Positions 32,304-41,157 are shown, counted from the stretch's first letter. The stretch: 64,000 nucleotides of DNA from Streptomyces cinerochromogenes (GCF_014648635.1 NZ_BMRM01000016.1:162838-226837), one strand, 5' to 3'. The notes: generated by a model not told the origin, from the letters alone. Translations and numbers: made by a program.

Positions 32304-33305
32304 GTGGAAGTCTCCATGGGCCTGTGGGTCCTCACCATCGTTGGTCTCGCCGCCCTGATCGCGGTCGACTTCTTCATCGGCCGCAAGCCGCACGAGGTGT
32401 CGATCAAGGAAGCGGGCATCTGGACGGTCGTCTGGATCGCCCTGGCCGGTCTCTTCGGGCTCGGTCTGCTCGTCTACGGCGGCGGACAGCCGGCCGGCGA
32501 GTTCTTCGCGGGCTTCATCACCGAGAAGTCGCTGAGCGTCGACAACCTCTTCGTCTTCGTCCTGATCATGGCGAAGTTCGCGGTGCCCACCCAGTACCAG
32601 CAGCGCGTGCTGCTCGTTGGCGTCCTCATAGCCCTGATACTGCGAGCCGTCTTCATCGCCGCCGGAGCCGCGATCCTCGCCAGCTTCTCCTGGGTGTTCT
32701 ACCTCTTCGGCGCCTTCCTGATCTGGACCGCCTGGAAGCTCGTCCAGGAGGCCCGGGCGGACGAGGAGGACGAGGAGTACGAGGAGAACAAGCTGCTGAA
32801 GGCCGCGGAGCGCAGGTTCGGGGTGGCCGACCGGTACCACGGCACCAAGCTGTGGATCCAGCAGAACGGCAAGCGCGTCATGACCCCGATGCTGGTCGTG
32901 ATGCTCGCCATCGGCACCACCGACGTGCTGTTCGCCCTGGACTCCATCCCCGCGATCTTCGGACTGACCCAGGACCCGTACATCGTCTTCACCGCCAACG
33001 CCTTCGCCCTGATGGGTCTGCGGCAGCTGTACTTCCTCATCGGCGGCCTGCTCAGGAAGCTGGTCCACCTCTCGTACGGCCTGTCGATCATCCTCGGCTT
33101 CATCGGCGTGAAGCTGGTGCTGCACGCCCTGCACGAGTCCGGGGTCCACGTGCCCGAGATCAGCATCCCGGTCTCGCTCGGCGTGATCTGCGCGGTCCTC
33201 GCCGCCACCACGCTCACCAGCCTGCTGGCCTCCAGGAAGCAGGCGGCCGTCGAGGCGGCGCGGGCCGGAGGCGAGGGCGCTCGGAAGGACAGCGTCGACG
33301 TCTGA
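32304..33305 (+). CDS. TerC/Alx-family membrane transporter
   Basis: A 333-residue integral membrane protein of the TerC/Alx family, members of which export Mn2+ or load it onto secreted proteins. Conserved membrane acidic motifs: LIAVDFFIGRKPHEVSIKEA, FFAGFITEKSLSVDNLFVFVLIMAKF with the E-K-x-L-S-V-D-N signature, and MLAIGTTDVLFALDSIPAIFGLTQDPYIVFTANAFALMGLRQLYFL with the T-D-x-x-F-A-x-D-S-I-P motif. The cytoplasmic loop is very acidic (ADEEDEEYEENK). GTG 32304 is chosen since GGAGG at 32295-32299 fits it; ATG 32316 is too far. Controlled by the upstream Mn riboswitch. Confidence 0.93.
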   Translation: MEVSMGLWVLTIVGLAALIAVDFFIGRKPHEVSIKEAGIWTVVWIALAGLFGLGLLVYGGGQPAGEFFAGFITEKSLSVDNLFVFVLIMAKFAVPTQYQQRVLLVGVLIALILRAVFIAAGAAILASFSWVFYLFGAFLIWTAWKLVQEARADEEDEEYEENKLLKAAERRFGVADRYHGTKLWIQQNGKRVMTPMLVVMLAIGTTDVLFALDSIPAIFGLTQDPYIVFTANAFALMGLRQLYFLIGGLLRKLVHLSYGLSIILGFIGVKLVLHALHESGVHVPEISIPVSLGVICAVLAATTLTSLLASRKQAAVEAARAGGEGARKDSVDV

Positions 33306-33364
33306 CGGCGACGACGCGGAAGCCCGCGATCCCGCACAGCTCCCCAGCGGGGTCTCGTCGCGAC

Positions 33365-33396
33365 GCGGGGCCCGGTCCCACCGGCACGGGCCCCGC
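33365..33396 (+). terminator. Terminator hairpin after terC
   Basis: GCGGGGCCCG (33365-33374) pairs perfectly with CGGGCCCCGC (33387-33396) across a 12-nt loop, 60 nt after the terC stop. No U tract, as usual in this group. Confidence 0.65.
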
Positions 33397-33466
33397 ACCG
33401 GAAAGGATGAAAGGTATCCGAAAAGAACGGAATGCGAACCCTGTAGGCCTCTGCGACCATCGCCGC

Positions 33467-34567
33467 ATGATCACTCGGCTCCGGTCGCTCACCCGTTCAT
33501 GGACGATCCTCGTGCCGGTGCTCGCGGTCGTCCTGCTCGTCCTCACCTGGGGCCGGGACCTGCCCGGCGCGGTCGTCGGGCTGGTCACCGTCGTCCTCGC
33601 CGGGTCCGTCCTCGCGGCCGTGCACCACGCCGAGGTGGTCGCCCACCGGGTCGGCGAGCCCTTCGGTTCGCTGGTGCTCGCCCTCGCCGTCACGATCATC
33701 GAAGTGGCCCTGATCGTCACACTGATGGCCGACGGCGGGGACAAGAGTTCCACCCTCGCCCGGGACACGGTCTTCGCCGCCGTGATGATCACCTGCAACG
33801 GCGTCGTCGGACTGAGCCTGCTGGTCGCCTCCCTGCGGCACGGCACGGCCGTCTTCAACCCCGAGGGCACCGGCGCCGCGCTGGCGACAGTGGCGACGCT
33901 GGCCACGCTCAGCCTGGTGCTGCCGACCTTCACCACCAGCAAGCCCGGACCCGAGTTCTCCAGCGTCCAGCTGACCTTCGCCGCGCTGTCCTCACTGATC
34001 CTGTACGGGCTGTTCGTGGCCACCCAGACCGTGCGCCACCGCGACTACTTCCTGCCCATCACCCGACAGGGCGAGGTCATCACCGCCGACGACCACGCCC
34101 AGCCCCCGTCCGCGCGCACCGCCTGGACCAGCCTCGGCCTCCTCGCGCTGGCCCTGGTCGGCGTGGTCGGCCTGGCCAAGGGCGTGTCACCCACGATCGA
34201 GTCGGGCGTGGCCGCGGCCGGCCTGCACCACGCCGTCGTCGGCGTCATCATCGCCCTGCTCGTCCTGCTGCCCGAGACGATCGCCGCGCTGCGCTCCGCC
34301 CGCCGTGACCGGGTGCAGACCAGCCTCAATCTCGCGCTCGGCTCCGCGATGGCCAGCATCGGCCTGACCATCCCCGCCGTGGCGCTCGCCTCCATCTGGC
34401 TGTCCGGGCCGCTCGTACTCGGCCTCGGCGCGACCCACATGGTGCTGCTCGCGCTGACCGTGGTGGTCAGTTCCCTCACCGTGGTGCCGGGCCGGGCCAC
34501 CCCCCTGCAGGGCGGCGTCCACCTCGTGCTGTTCGCGGCCTACCTGGAACTGGCGATCAACCCGTAG
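33467..34567 (+). CDS. chaA: Calcium/cation:proton antiporter (ChaA-like)
   Basis: A 366-residue CaCA-family exchanger with about eleven membrane helices. The two alpha-repeats with acidic core residues are GEPFGSLVLALAVTIIEVALIVTLM and VVGVIIALLVLLPETIAALRSARRDRVQTSLNLALGSAMASIGLTIP. It would export Ca2+, Na+ or K+ for protons. ATG 33467 lacks a clear ribosome binding site. It sits downstream of the terC terminator, so it probably has its own promoter, but its place beside TerC and TerD suggests a shared divalent-cation theme. Confidence 0.9.
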   Translation: MITRLRSLTRSWTILVPVLAVVLLVLTWGRDLPGAVVGLVTVVLAGSVLAAVHHAEVVAHRVGEPFGSLVLALAVTIIEVALIVTLMADGGDKSSTLARDTVFAAVMITCNGVVGLSLLVASLRHGTAVFNPEGTGAALATVATLATLSLVLPTFTTSKPGPEFSSVQLTFAALSSLILYGLFVATQTVRHRDYFLPITRQGEVITADDHAQPPSARTAWTSLGLLALALVGVVGLAKGVSPTIESGVAAAGLHHAVVGVIIALLVLLPETIAALRSARRDRVQTSLNLALGSAMASIGLTIPAVALASIWLSGPLVLGLGATHMVLLALTVVVSSLTVVPGRATPLQGGVHLVLFAAYLELAINP

Positions 34568-34595
34568 CCGACGGCCGGCCCGGCGGTGGGGCCGG

Positions 34596-35900
34596 TCAGC
34601 CGCCGACCGGCTCCACCGCCGGTACCGGCACCGGCCGGGTCTCCGGCAGCAGCGCGAAGCACACCAGGCTGACCAGTGCGATGCCCGTCAGATACACGCC
34701 CACACCCCACGGCACCCGCCCGCCCCGCTCCGCGAGCGCCGTGGCCACGATCGGGGTGAGGGCGCCGCCGAGGACCCCGCCCAGGTTGTAGCCCACGGCG
34801 GCGCCCGTGCAGCGCACCCGGGGTTCGTACAGCTCGGGCAGGTAGGCGGCGATCACCGCGAACATGATGACGAAGGCGAGCAGGGCGCCGAGGATCGCGA
34901 GGAACATCAGCAGCGGCTCGCCGGTCGCCAGCAGCGCGACCATCGGGAGCATCCACAGCACGCAGGCCCCGCAGCCCGTCAGGCACATCGTCCGCCGCCC
35001 GTACCAGTCGCCGAACAGTGCCATGAGCGGCGTGAGGGCGCCCTTCACGGCCACCGCGCCCATGACGCACAGCAGCATGACCGTCCGGCTCACCCCGAGC
35101 CGTTCCGTCGCATACGACAGCGACCAGGTCGTCACCGCGTAGAACACCGCGTAGCCGACCGCCAGCGCCCCCGCCGTCAGCAGCACCAGTCGCCCGTGGT
35201 GCCGTACGACCTCGAAGAACGGCACGCGCGCGTGGTCGTCGATCTCCAGGAAGCGCGGGCTCTCGGTGAGGGAGGAGCGCAGCCACAGACCGGCCAGCGC
35301 CAGCGCGCCACCCGCCCAGAACGGCACGCGCCAGCCCCAGCGAGCGAACTCCGCGTCGGACAGCGCCGCGGACAGCACGAGCATCACCCCGTTGGCCAGG
35401 AGGAAGCCGAGCGCCGGTCCCACCTGCGGGAAGCTCGACCACAGGGCACGACGCCGGGCGGGAGCGTGCTCGGCGGTCAGCAGGACCGCCCCGCCCCACT
35501 CCCCGCCGAGTCCCAGCCCCTGCAGGAAGCGCAGCACGAGCAGCAGCACGGGAGCGGCGACACCGATCGTGCCGTAGGACGGCACGCAGCCGACCGCCAC
35601 CGTCGAGGCGCCGGTGAGCAGCAGCGAGAGGACGAGTACCGGACGCCGGCCGCGCCGGTCCCCGAGGTGCCCGAACACCACCGAGCCCAGTGGCCGGGCC
35701 ACGAACCCGACCCCGAACGTCGCGAACGCCGCCAGCGTTCCCGCGACCGGTGAGAAGGTCGGGAAGAACAGCGGTCCGAGAACCAGGGCCGCCGCGGTGC
35801 CGTAGACGAAGAAGTCGTAGAACTCGATCGCTGTCCCGGCGAGGGAGGCCGCCGCGAGTCGCGGCATGGACGGGGTGCTCACGGTGCGTACGCGGTGCAT
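34596..35900 (-). CDS. MFS transporter, metabolite:H+ symporter (MHS) type
   Basis: A 434-residue major facilitator with twelve predicted helices. The MHS-type signatures are EFYDFFVYGTAAALVLGPLFFPTFSP in helix 1 and the loop 2-3 motif GHLGDRRGRRPVLVLSLLLTG; LRFLQGLGLGGEWGGAVLLTAEHAPARRR follows helix 4. Relatives take up shikimate, proline, betaine or citrate with protons. It is divergent from aroQ, the shikimate-pathway dehydroquinase, which makes a shikimate- or quinate-like substrate attractive, but that is inference from position only. Confidence 0.9.
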   Translation of the reverse strand: MHRVRTVSTPSMPRLAAASLAGTAIEFYDFFVYGTAAALVLGPLFFPTFSPVAGTLAAFATFGVGFVARPLGSVVFGHLGDRRGRRPVLVLSLLLTGASTVAVGCVPSYGTIGVAAPVLLLVLRFLQGLGLGGEWGGAVLLTAEHAPARRRALWSSFPQVGPALGFLLANGVMLVLSAALSDAEFARWGWRVPFWAGGALALAGLWLRSSLTESPRFLEIDDHARVPFFEVVRHHGRLVLLTAGALAVGYAVFYAVTTWSLSYATERLGVSRTVMLLCVMGAVAVKGALTPLMALFGDWYGRRTMCLTGCGACVLWMLPMVALLATGEPLLMFLAILGALLAFVIMFAVIAAYLPELYEPRVRCTGAAVGYNLGGVLGGALTPIVATALAERGGRVPWGVGVYLTGIALVSLVCFALLPETRPVPVPAVEPVGG

Positions 35901-36079
35901 GCCGCGTCAACTACCCGCCGTGATCGGGAGTTACGGGGGCGTACGGAGGTGATCACAGGTACGGAGCGCACGCCCGGGCGACCCGGGCGCGGGGCCCGGT
36001 GTCCGCCCTGACCGGCGTGATAGACCGGGGGCGAGAGCAGCGGTCGTCGACGCACCGCCCCCAACGGACCGGAGGAACC

Positions 36080-36553
36080 GTGCCCCGCACCCTGGCCAAC
36101 GCCCCGATCATGATCCTCAACGGGCCCAACCTGAACCTGCTCGGCCAGCGCCAGCCCGAGATCTACGGCAAGGACACGCTGGCCGACGTGGAGGCGCTGT
36201 GCGCCGAGGCGGCAGCGGCGCACGGGGGCACGGTGGACTTCCGGCAGTCCAACCACGAGGGCGAACTGGTCGACTGGATCCACGAGGCGCGGCTGAACCA
36301 CTGCGGGATCGTCATCAACCCCGGCGCCTACTCGCACACGTCGGTCGCCCTCCTGGACGCGCTCAACACCTGCGACGGCATGCCCGTGCTGGAGGTGCAC
36401 ATCTCCAACATCCACCAGCGCGAATCGTTCCGGCACCACTCCTACGTCTCGCTGCGCGCCGACGGCGTGATCGCCGGATGCGGAGTGCAGGGCTACGTGT
36501 TCGGCGTGGAGCGGGTCGCCGCGCTGGCCGGGGCGGCGCGGACGCAGGCGTGA
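36080..36553 (+). CDS. aroQ: Type II 3-dehydroquinate dehydratase
   Basis: A 157-residue type II dehydroquinase, third step of the shikimate pathway, forming dodecamers in the cytoplasm. Key motifs: MILNGPNLNLLGQRQPEIYG with the lid arginine and catalytic tyrosine; FRQSNHEGELVDWIHEA; IVINPGAYSHTSVALLDAL; and EVHISNIHQRESFRHHSYVS with the catalytic histidine. GTG 36080 is supported by GGAGGAACC directly upstream. It is not in an operon with other aro genes here; the neighbour on the right is a convergent amino-acid ABC transporter operon. Confidence 0.96.
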   Translation: MPRTLANAPIMILNGPNLNLLGQRQPEIYGKDTLADVEALCAEAAAAHGGTVDFRQSNHEGELVDWIHEARLNHCGIVINPGAYSHTSVALLDALNTCDGMPVLEVHISNIHQRESFRHHSYVSLRADGVIAGCGVQGYVFGVERVAALAGAARTQA

Positions 36554-36565
36554 CCCCGCGCGGGC

Positions 36566-37342
36566 CTACAGCCGGCCCGCCTCCACGATCCGCCGCAGGA
36601 AGCGCCGGGTGCGCTCCTGCCGCGGGTCGCCGAAGACCTGCTCGGCGGAGCCACGCTCGAGCACGACCCCGCCGTCCAGGAAGCACACCTGGTCGGCGAC
36701 GTCCCGCGCGAAGCCCATCTCGTGCGTCGCGAGCACCATGGTCATACCCTCGTCCTTCAGGCCGCGGACCACGTCCAGCACCTCGCCCACGAGTTCCGGG
36801 TCGAGTGCGGCCGTGATCTCGTCCAGCAGCAACAGCCGGGGCCGCACCGCGAGGGCCCGTACGATCGCCACACGCTGCTGCTGACCGCCGCTGAGCCGGT
36901 CCGGGTAGGCGTCGGCCCTGCCGCCGAGTCCGAGGCGCTCCAGCAGCGCCCTGGCCCGTTCCTCGGCCTCCGCGCGGGAGACGCCGTGCACCCGGCGCGG
37001 CGCCAGCGTGATGTTGTCGAGCACGGTCATGTGCGGGAAGAGGTTGTACGCCTGGAAGACGACGCCGATCCGGCGCCGTACCGCGTCCTGGTCCACGCGC
37101 GGGTCGGTGATCTCCTCACCGTCCAGCCAGATGGCGCCGTCGTCGATCTCCTCCAGGAGGTTGGCGCAGCGCAGCAGCGTCGACTTGCCCGACCCGGAGG
37201 CGCCGATCAGCGCGGTCACCGTGTGCGGGGCCACCTCGAGATCGACGTCCCGCAGGACGACCGAGCCGCCGAAGGTCTTGCGGACGGACTCCATCCGCAG
37301 GACGGGCGCGTTGCTCACGGGTGTGCTCTCAGGCGTGCTCAC
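36566..37342 (-). CDS. Polar amino-acid ABC transporter ATPase (GlnQ-like)
   Basis: A 258-residue ATPase. Walker A GASGSGKSTLLRC near residue 48, Q-loop VVFQAYNLFPHMTVLDN, signature RLSGGQQQRVAIVRALA, Walker B LLLLDEITAALDPELVGEVL, and H-loop LATHEMGFARDVAD. Closest to GlnQ/HisP/ArtP of polar amino-acid importers. GTG 37342 has GGAGGAG at good spacing. Last gene of the operon: binding protein (38288-39172), permease (37362-38291), ATPase. Walker B carries DEIT rather than the usual DEPT, a minor change outside the catalytic residues. Confidence 0.93.
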   Translation of the reverse strand: MSTPESTPVSNAPVLRMESVRKTFGGSVVLRDVDLEVAPHTVTALIGASGSGKSTLLRCANLLEEIDDGAIWLDGEEITDPRVDQDAVRRRIGVVFQAYNLFPHMTVLDNITLAPRRVHGVSRAEAEERARALLERLGLGGRADAYPDRLSGGQQQRVAIVRALAVRPRLLLLDEITAALDPELVGEVLDVVRGLKDEGMTMVLATHEMGFARDVADQVCFLDGGVVLERGSAEQVFGDPRQERTRRFLRRIVEAGRL

Positions 37343-37361
37343 AGGGCTCCTCCCCGGGTGC

Positions 37362-38291
37362 TCACAGGGATCCTCCCTGGGCCCGCCGCCGGTCCATCCG
37401 TGCCGTCACCCAGTCGGTGAACCGGGTCATCGGGATGGTCAGCGCCACGAACACCAGCCCCGCGACGATGTACGGCGTGTAGTTCAGGCTGCGGCCCACG
37501 ATGATGTCGGCCGCCCGCACGGCGTCCACCGCGCCCCCGATGGACACCAGACCGGTGTCCTTCTGCAGCGACACCAGGTCGTTGAGGAGCGGCGGTACCT
37601 GCCGGCGGACCGCCTGCGGCAGGACGACGTAGCGCAGGGCCTGCCGGTTGGTCAGGCCCAGCGAGCGGGCCGCGGCGCGCTGCGAGGGGTGGACGGACTC
37701 GATGCCGGCCCGGAACACCTCCGCCACGTAGGCCGAGTACGTCAGTGTCAGCGCCGTACCGCCAAGCAGCACGGGATCGACCGTGACGCCTTGCAGCCGC
37801 AGGGCCGGCACACCCAGGACCACGATCATCAGGTTGATGATCAGCGGCAGACCGCGGAAGAAGTCGGTGTACGCCGCCGCCAGCACCCGGAGCGGGAAGA
37901 AGACCGGGCCCCGCAGCGTGCGCGCGACGGCGATCAGCATGCCGAGGACCAGCACGGCGGCACCGCAGACCAGCAGCAGGCGGACGTTCAGCCACAGCCC
38001 TTCGAGGACCTTCGGGAACGCCTCGCGCGCGTAGTGCGCGCTGAAGAAGGTCTCCTTGGTGCGCGGCCAGCCCGGTGCGTCGACGACGACCAGGTAGAGC
38101 ACCGCGGCCGTGACGAGGGTCGACAGGGCCGCGATCGCCGTGGCGCGGCGAGCACGCGCGCGTGTGTAGCGTTCACGCGCCAGCCGTCGCTCGGAGGGGG
38201 TGTAGTCGTCGCCGGGCACACCGGCGCCGCCCGTCATGTCGCCCTTGTCGTCCGCCCCCTCCCGGGCCGACTCGTCCTTGGTGACCGTCAC
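37362..38291 (-). CDS. Polar amino-acid ABC transporter permease
   Basis: A 309-residue inner-membrane permease of the HisM/GlnP type. A cytoplasmic N-terminus precedes an isolated first helix (ATAIAALSTLVTAAVLYLVVV). The core helices include LEGLWLNVRLLLVCGAAVLVLGMLIAVART and the EAA-like loop AYVAEVFRAGIESVHPSQRAAARSLGLTNRQALRYVVLPQAVRRQVPPL that contacts the ATPase. GTG 38291 overlaps the TGA of the binding-protein gene (GTGA), so translation is coupled. One permease gene only, so it would act as a homodimer. Confidence 0.92.
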   Translation of the reverse strand: MTVTKDESAREGADDKGDMTGGAGVPGDDYTPSERRLARERYTRARARRATAIAALSTLVTAAVLYLVVVDAPGWPRTKETFFSAHYAREAFPKVLEGLWLNVRLLLVCGAAVLVLGMLIAVARTLRGPVFFPLRVLAAAYTDFFRGLPLIINLMIVVLGVPALRLQGVTVDPVLLGGTALTLTYSAYVAEVFRAGIESVHPSQRAAARSLGLTNRQALRYVVLPQAVRRQVPPLLNDLVSLQKDTGLVSIGGAVDAVRAADIIVGRSLNYTPYIVAGLVFVALTIPMTRFTDWVTARMDRRRAQGGSL

Positions 38292-39172
38292 TTGAGCACC
38301 GGGGCGTCGACGGCGTCCGAGAGCCACTGCTTCTCGATACCGGCCAGCGTGCCGTCCTTGCGCAGCGCGTCGACGGCGGCGGTCACGCAGGGGGTCAGCG
38401 CGCTGCCCTTGTCCAGGACCAGGCCGAACTGCTCGGGCGTGCCGCCCTGGTTCTCGAACTGGCCGACGATCTTCGCGTTCGTCACCTCGGCCGCGGTGAT
38501 GTAGAAGGCGGTCGGCAGGTCGGTGACGACGGCGTCCACCTGACCGTTCCTCAGCGCGGACTTGGCCTGGTCGTTCTTGGCGTAGACGGCCGCCTCCTGC
38601 TCCGGCTTCACGACGTCGCTGATGTAGTCGAGGCTCGTGGTGCCCACTTGGGCGCCCAGCTTGAGCTTCTTGAGATCCGCGATGCTCGTCGCCCCGGCGG
38701 CCTTGCTGCCCTTCAGCGCGATGACGGCCTGGCGCACGTCGTAGTAGCCGGAGGAGAAGTCCACGGCCTTCTTGCGTTCGTCGCTGATCGACACCTGGTT
38801 GATGTCGAAGTCGAAGGTCTTCGCGCCCGGCGCGAACGCCTTGTTGAACGGCACGCTCTGCCAGACGACCGCGCTCTTGCCGTACCCCAGCTGCTTCGCC
38901 ACGGCATAGGCGACCGCGGACTCGAAGCCCTTGCCGTTGGCGGGCTTGTCGTCCTTGAACCAGGGCTCGTACGCCGGTTCGTCCGTGGCGATCGTCAGCT
39001 TCCCGGACGTCTTGGTGGCGAGCCCGCCCTTGGCGCAGCTCTTCGCGGCGGAACCCGACGGGGCGGCCGATGCCTTCTCCTCGGGCTGCGGAGCACAGCC
39101 GACAGCGGTGGCGAGCAGGGCTACGGTGACGGCGGCGAGAGCGCGGCGCACGGCGCGAGGAGCAGGGTGCAT
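38288..39172 (-). CDS. Polar amino-acid-binding lipoprotein of the ABC importer
   Basis: A 294-residue periplasmic-binding-protein-like lipoprotein. The signal peptide ends in a lipobox (LLATAVGC). The mature protein has the SBP family 3 pattern: KLTIATDEPAYEPWFKDDKPANGKGFESAVAYAVAKQLG, FDFDINQVSISDERKKAVDFSSGYYDVRQAVIALKG, LGAQVGTTSLDYISDVV and VDAVVTDLPTAFYIT. In this family the Ser/Thr and Asp residues in these strands bind the alpha-amino and carboxyl groups of an amino acid. The ligand cannot be named. First gene of the operon. Confidence 0.93.
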   Translation of the reverse strand: MHPAPRAVRRALAAVTVALLATAVGCAPQPEEKASAAPSGSAAKSCAKGGLATKTSGKLTIATDEPAYEPWFKDDKPANGKGFESAVAYAVAKQLGYGKSAVVWQSVPFNKAFAPGAKTFDFDINQVSISDERKKAVDFSSGYYDVRQAVIALKGSKAAGATSIADLKKLKLGAQVGTTSLDYISDVVKPEQEAAVYAKNDQAKSALRNGQVDAVVTDLPTAFYITAAEVTNAKIVGQFENQGGTPEQFGLVLDKGSALTPCVTAAVDALRKDGTLAGIEKQWLSDAVDAPVLK

Positions 39173-39590
39173 GGCGGGAGAGTGGCAGCGAACGCCGCGT
39201 CTGTCCAGGTCACAGCGGTAGTTGTCCGCATGGTGGGAACGGGTGTTGCCATCGTGTGAACTGGTGAGCGCGCAGCTCACGCGCGCGTGCCCGGGGTGTG
39301 GCCTGGGCCGCCGGCCGAGGGCGGGGTTGGAGACCGGCGGCCCTACCGCTCAGGAGCCGTCGATCCTGCGCGGGGCCCTTACCAGTTGACTGCGGCCGAC
39401 GGCTGTCCGCGAGTGCGCACGAGGGCTCGTTGCGTGCGAAAGGTTCACACGGGGCGCGCGCAGGGGTGGTGCGCGCCGGGGATGTGCACGAGTCGTGCGC
39501 CCGGCGCGTGCTCAACGGCCTTACGCGGGGCCGCCTACGGCACGCGCGCCGGACTATGCGATCGGCAACTATGCGATCGGCAGGCGCCGC
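39173..39590. other. Intergenic region without a gene; short tandem repeat
   Basis: A 418-bp spacer between the binding-protein gene and the metallo-hydrolase. No frame has believable protein composition. It contains a 14-bp tandem duplication CTATGCGATCGGCA at about 39555-39583 and several alternating CG/GCGC runs. The importer promoter must be at its left end on the minus strand, but I cannot identify a -10 confidently. Confidence 0.6.
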
Positions 39591-40247
39591 TCACCACCCG
39601 CGCGCGTGCCACTCCGGCAGATGCGGCCGTTCCGAGCCCAGCGTGGTGTCGTTTCCGTGGCCCGGGTAGACCCAGGTCTCGTCCGGCAGGACGTCGAAGA
39701 TCTTCGTCTCCACGTCGTGGATCAGGCTGGCGAACGCCTTGGGATCCTTGCGGGTGTTGCCGACACCACCGGGGAAGAGGCAGTCGCCGGTGAAGACGTG
39801 CGGGTGGCCGTGCGGGTCGTCGTAGACCAGCGCGATCGAACCGGGCGTGTGCCCGACCAGGTGGCGTGCGGTGAGCTCCACCCGGCCCACCCTGATGACG
39901 TCACCGTCGTCGACGAGGACGTCGGTGGGGACCGGGATGCCGGGGGCGTCGTCCCGGCCGGCGTACGTACGCGCGCCCGTGGCCGAGACCACGTCGGCGA
40001 GCGCCTGCCAGTGGTCGCCGTGCTGATGCGTGGTGACGACGGACGCGATGCCGTCGTCACCGATCATGCCGAGGAGTGTCTGCGCCTCGTTGGCGGCGTC
40101 GATCAGAAGCTGCTCGTCGGTGGCCCGGCAGCGCAGCAGATAGGCGTTGTTGTCCATCGGGCCGACCGCGATCTTGGTGATCATCAGGTCTTTCAGCTCG
40201 TGCACATCCGCCGGTCCGCCGACCCTGACCTCTCCGGAGTACGTCAT
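39591..40247 (-). CDS. MBL-fold metallo-hydrolase
   Basis: A 218-residue metallo-beta-lactamase-fold hydrolase, glyoxalase II-like. The zinc motif is VVTTHQHGDHWQAL (H-x-H-x-D-H); the third ligand histidine is in RHLVGHTPGSIALVY; the bridging aspartate is in VFTGDCLFPGGVGN; the last histidine is in WVYPGHGNDTTLG. Substrate is probably a thioester or similar small molecule. On the minus strand, TATAGGCT lies 6 nt before the ATG, so it may be leaderless. The adjacent upstream gene is a mycothiol-dependent enzyme family member, which fits thiol-conjugate metabolism. Confidence 0.9.
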   Translation of the reverse strand: MTYSGEVRVGGPADVHELKDLMITKIAVGPMDNNAYLLRCRATDEQLLIDAANEAQTLLGMIGDDGIASVVTTHQHGDHWQALADVVSATGARTYAGRDDAPGIPVPTDVLVDDGDVIRVGRVELTARHLVGHTPGSIALVYDDPHGHPHVFTGDCLFPGGVGNTRKDPKAFASLIHDVETKIFDVLPDETWVYPGHGNDTTLGSERPHLPEWHARGW

Positions 40248-40316
40248 GACGGCAGCCTATAGCGGGGGAGCCCCCGGTGGGCGGCCGCCCGCGCGGGCCC
40301 GCCGACGGCTCTCGCC

Positions 40317-41012
40317 CTACAGGGGAGGCAGCTTCGGCAGCGCCCCGCCCCGCACCTCCAGCGCGGAACCGTCACGGCGCCCGGCGAGCCAGCCCACCAG
40401 GTCCGCCGCCCGGCCGGTGACCGTGATCTCGGGCCCCCCGGGATCCTCCGCCGCCCGCCCGGTGGTCCACGCGCGCGTGCCGTCCGTGAGGCGGGTCGCG
40501 GGGACGTCCGGGTGCCCGGAGAAGCGGTCCGCGAGGAAGTCGGTCTCCCGCTCCAGGAACTCGGCCGGAAGATCCTCCAGCTCGTACCCGATCCCGAGGT
40601 CGACGTGGTGCAGCTCCACCTCGGCCCAGCGGCGGAACGGCACCCCGGCCGCGGAGTCGAGGACCCCGTTGCGCAGCTCCACCGTCCGCGTCCAGTCCGC
40701 GGGCGCGTCCCCGGCCGCCTGGAAGCGGGCCGCGCTCTCCCGGACGTCCGCGAGCTGGGCCTCCAGCGGCCGCGGCGCGTCCCGCTCGATGTCGGCTTCC
40801 CGTGCTTCGGCGCTCGCGTACATGGGACGGTCCTGGAGGACGTTCAGGAGCGCGTCCGCGTTCCGGGCGAGGTGGGCGAGGACGTGCCCGCGGCTCCAGC
40901 CCGGCAACCGTGACGGCTCGGCGAGCGCGGCGTTGTCCAGTTCGGCGACCGCGTTGAGCAGCCGATCGGTTGCTTCCCGTACACAGGCCAGGTCATGAGC
41001 GTGATCAATCAT
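40317..41012 (-). CDS. Maleylpyruvate isomerase-family mycothiol-dependent enzyme
   Basis: A 231-residue DinB-like four-helix protein with a C-terminal MDMPI domain. DLACVREATDRLLNAVAELDNAALAEPSRLPGWSRGHVLAHLARNADALLNVL carries the first metal-binding histidine; RRWAEVELHHVDLGIGYELEDLPAEF carries the next pair (H-H-x-D). The C-terminal part ITVTGRAADLVGWLAGRRDGSALEVRGG is the sterol-carrier-like domain. Mycothiol is the main thiol of actinomycetes and the cofactor of this family; substrate unknown. ATG 41012 lies 8 nt after a -10 TAGGGT, so the mRNA is likely leaderless. Confidence 0.88.
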   Translation of the reverse strand: MIDHAHDLACVREATDRLLNAVAELDNAALAEPSRLPGWSRGHVLAHLARNADALLNVLQDRPMYASAEAREADIERDAPRPLEAQLADVRESAARFQAAGDAPADWTRTVELRNGVLDSAAGVPFRRWAEVELHHVDLGIGYELEDLPAEFLERETDFLADRFSGHPDVPATRLTDGTRAWTTGRAAEDPGGPEITVTGRAADLVGWLAGRRDGSALEVRGGALPKLPPL

Positions 41013-41019
41013 GGTGCTG

Positions 41020-41052
41020 ACCCTAGTCCGGCCACACCTTCGGGTGAAGGTG
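41020..41052 (-). promoter_or_regulatory. Leaderless promoter of the mycothiol enzyme gene with an overlapping inverted repeat
   Basis: Minus strand: -35 TTCACC (41048-41043), 17 nt, -10 TAGGGT (41025-41020), ATG 8 nt later. The inverted repeat CACCTTC (41035-41041) and GAAGGTG (41046-41052) with a 4-nt spacer overlaps the -35, a position suitable for a repressor. Confidence 0.6.
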
Positions 41053-41157
41053 GTGAACCTCGCCCGCAAATCGAATGCACGTGCTATATGGTCGATGGCG
41101 GCGTCGGGCATGCTGGAGAGCCGGAGGTTGTTATGCAACCGGGCAATCTGACCGGCG

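Noticed and set aside
29385..34567. A complete tellurite-resistance (Ter) operon
   Set aside because: TerD- and TerC-type genes are present, but the genes have separate promoters and terminators and other Ter components are missing, so I treat them as neighbours with related themes.
39210..39515. A 101-codon reverse frame in the spacer before the amino-acid importer
   Set aside because: Arg/Pro/Ala-rich composition without pattern, no ribosome binding site, overlaps the region expected to hold the importer promoter.
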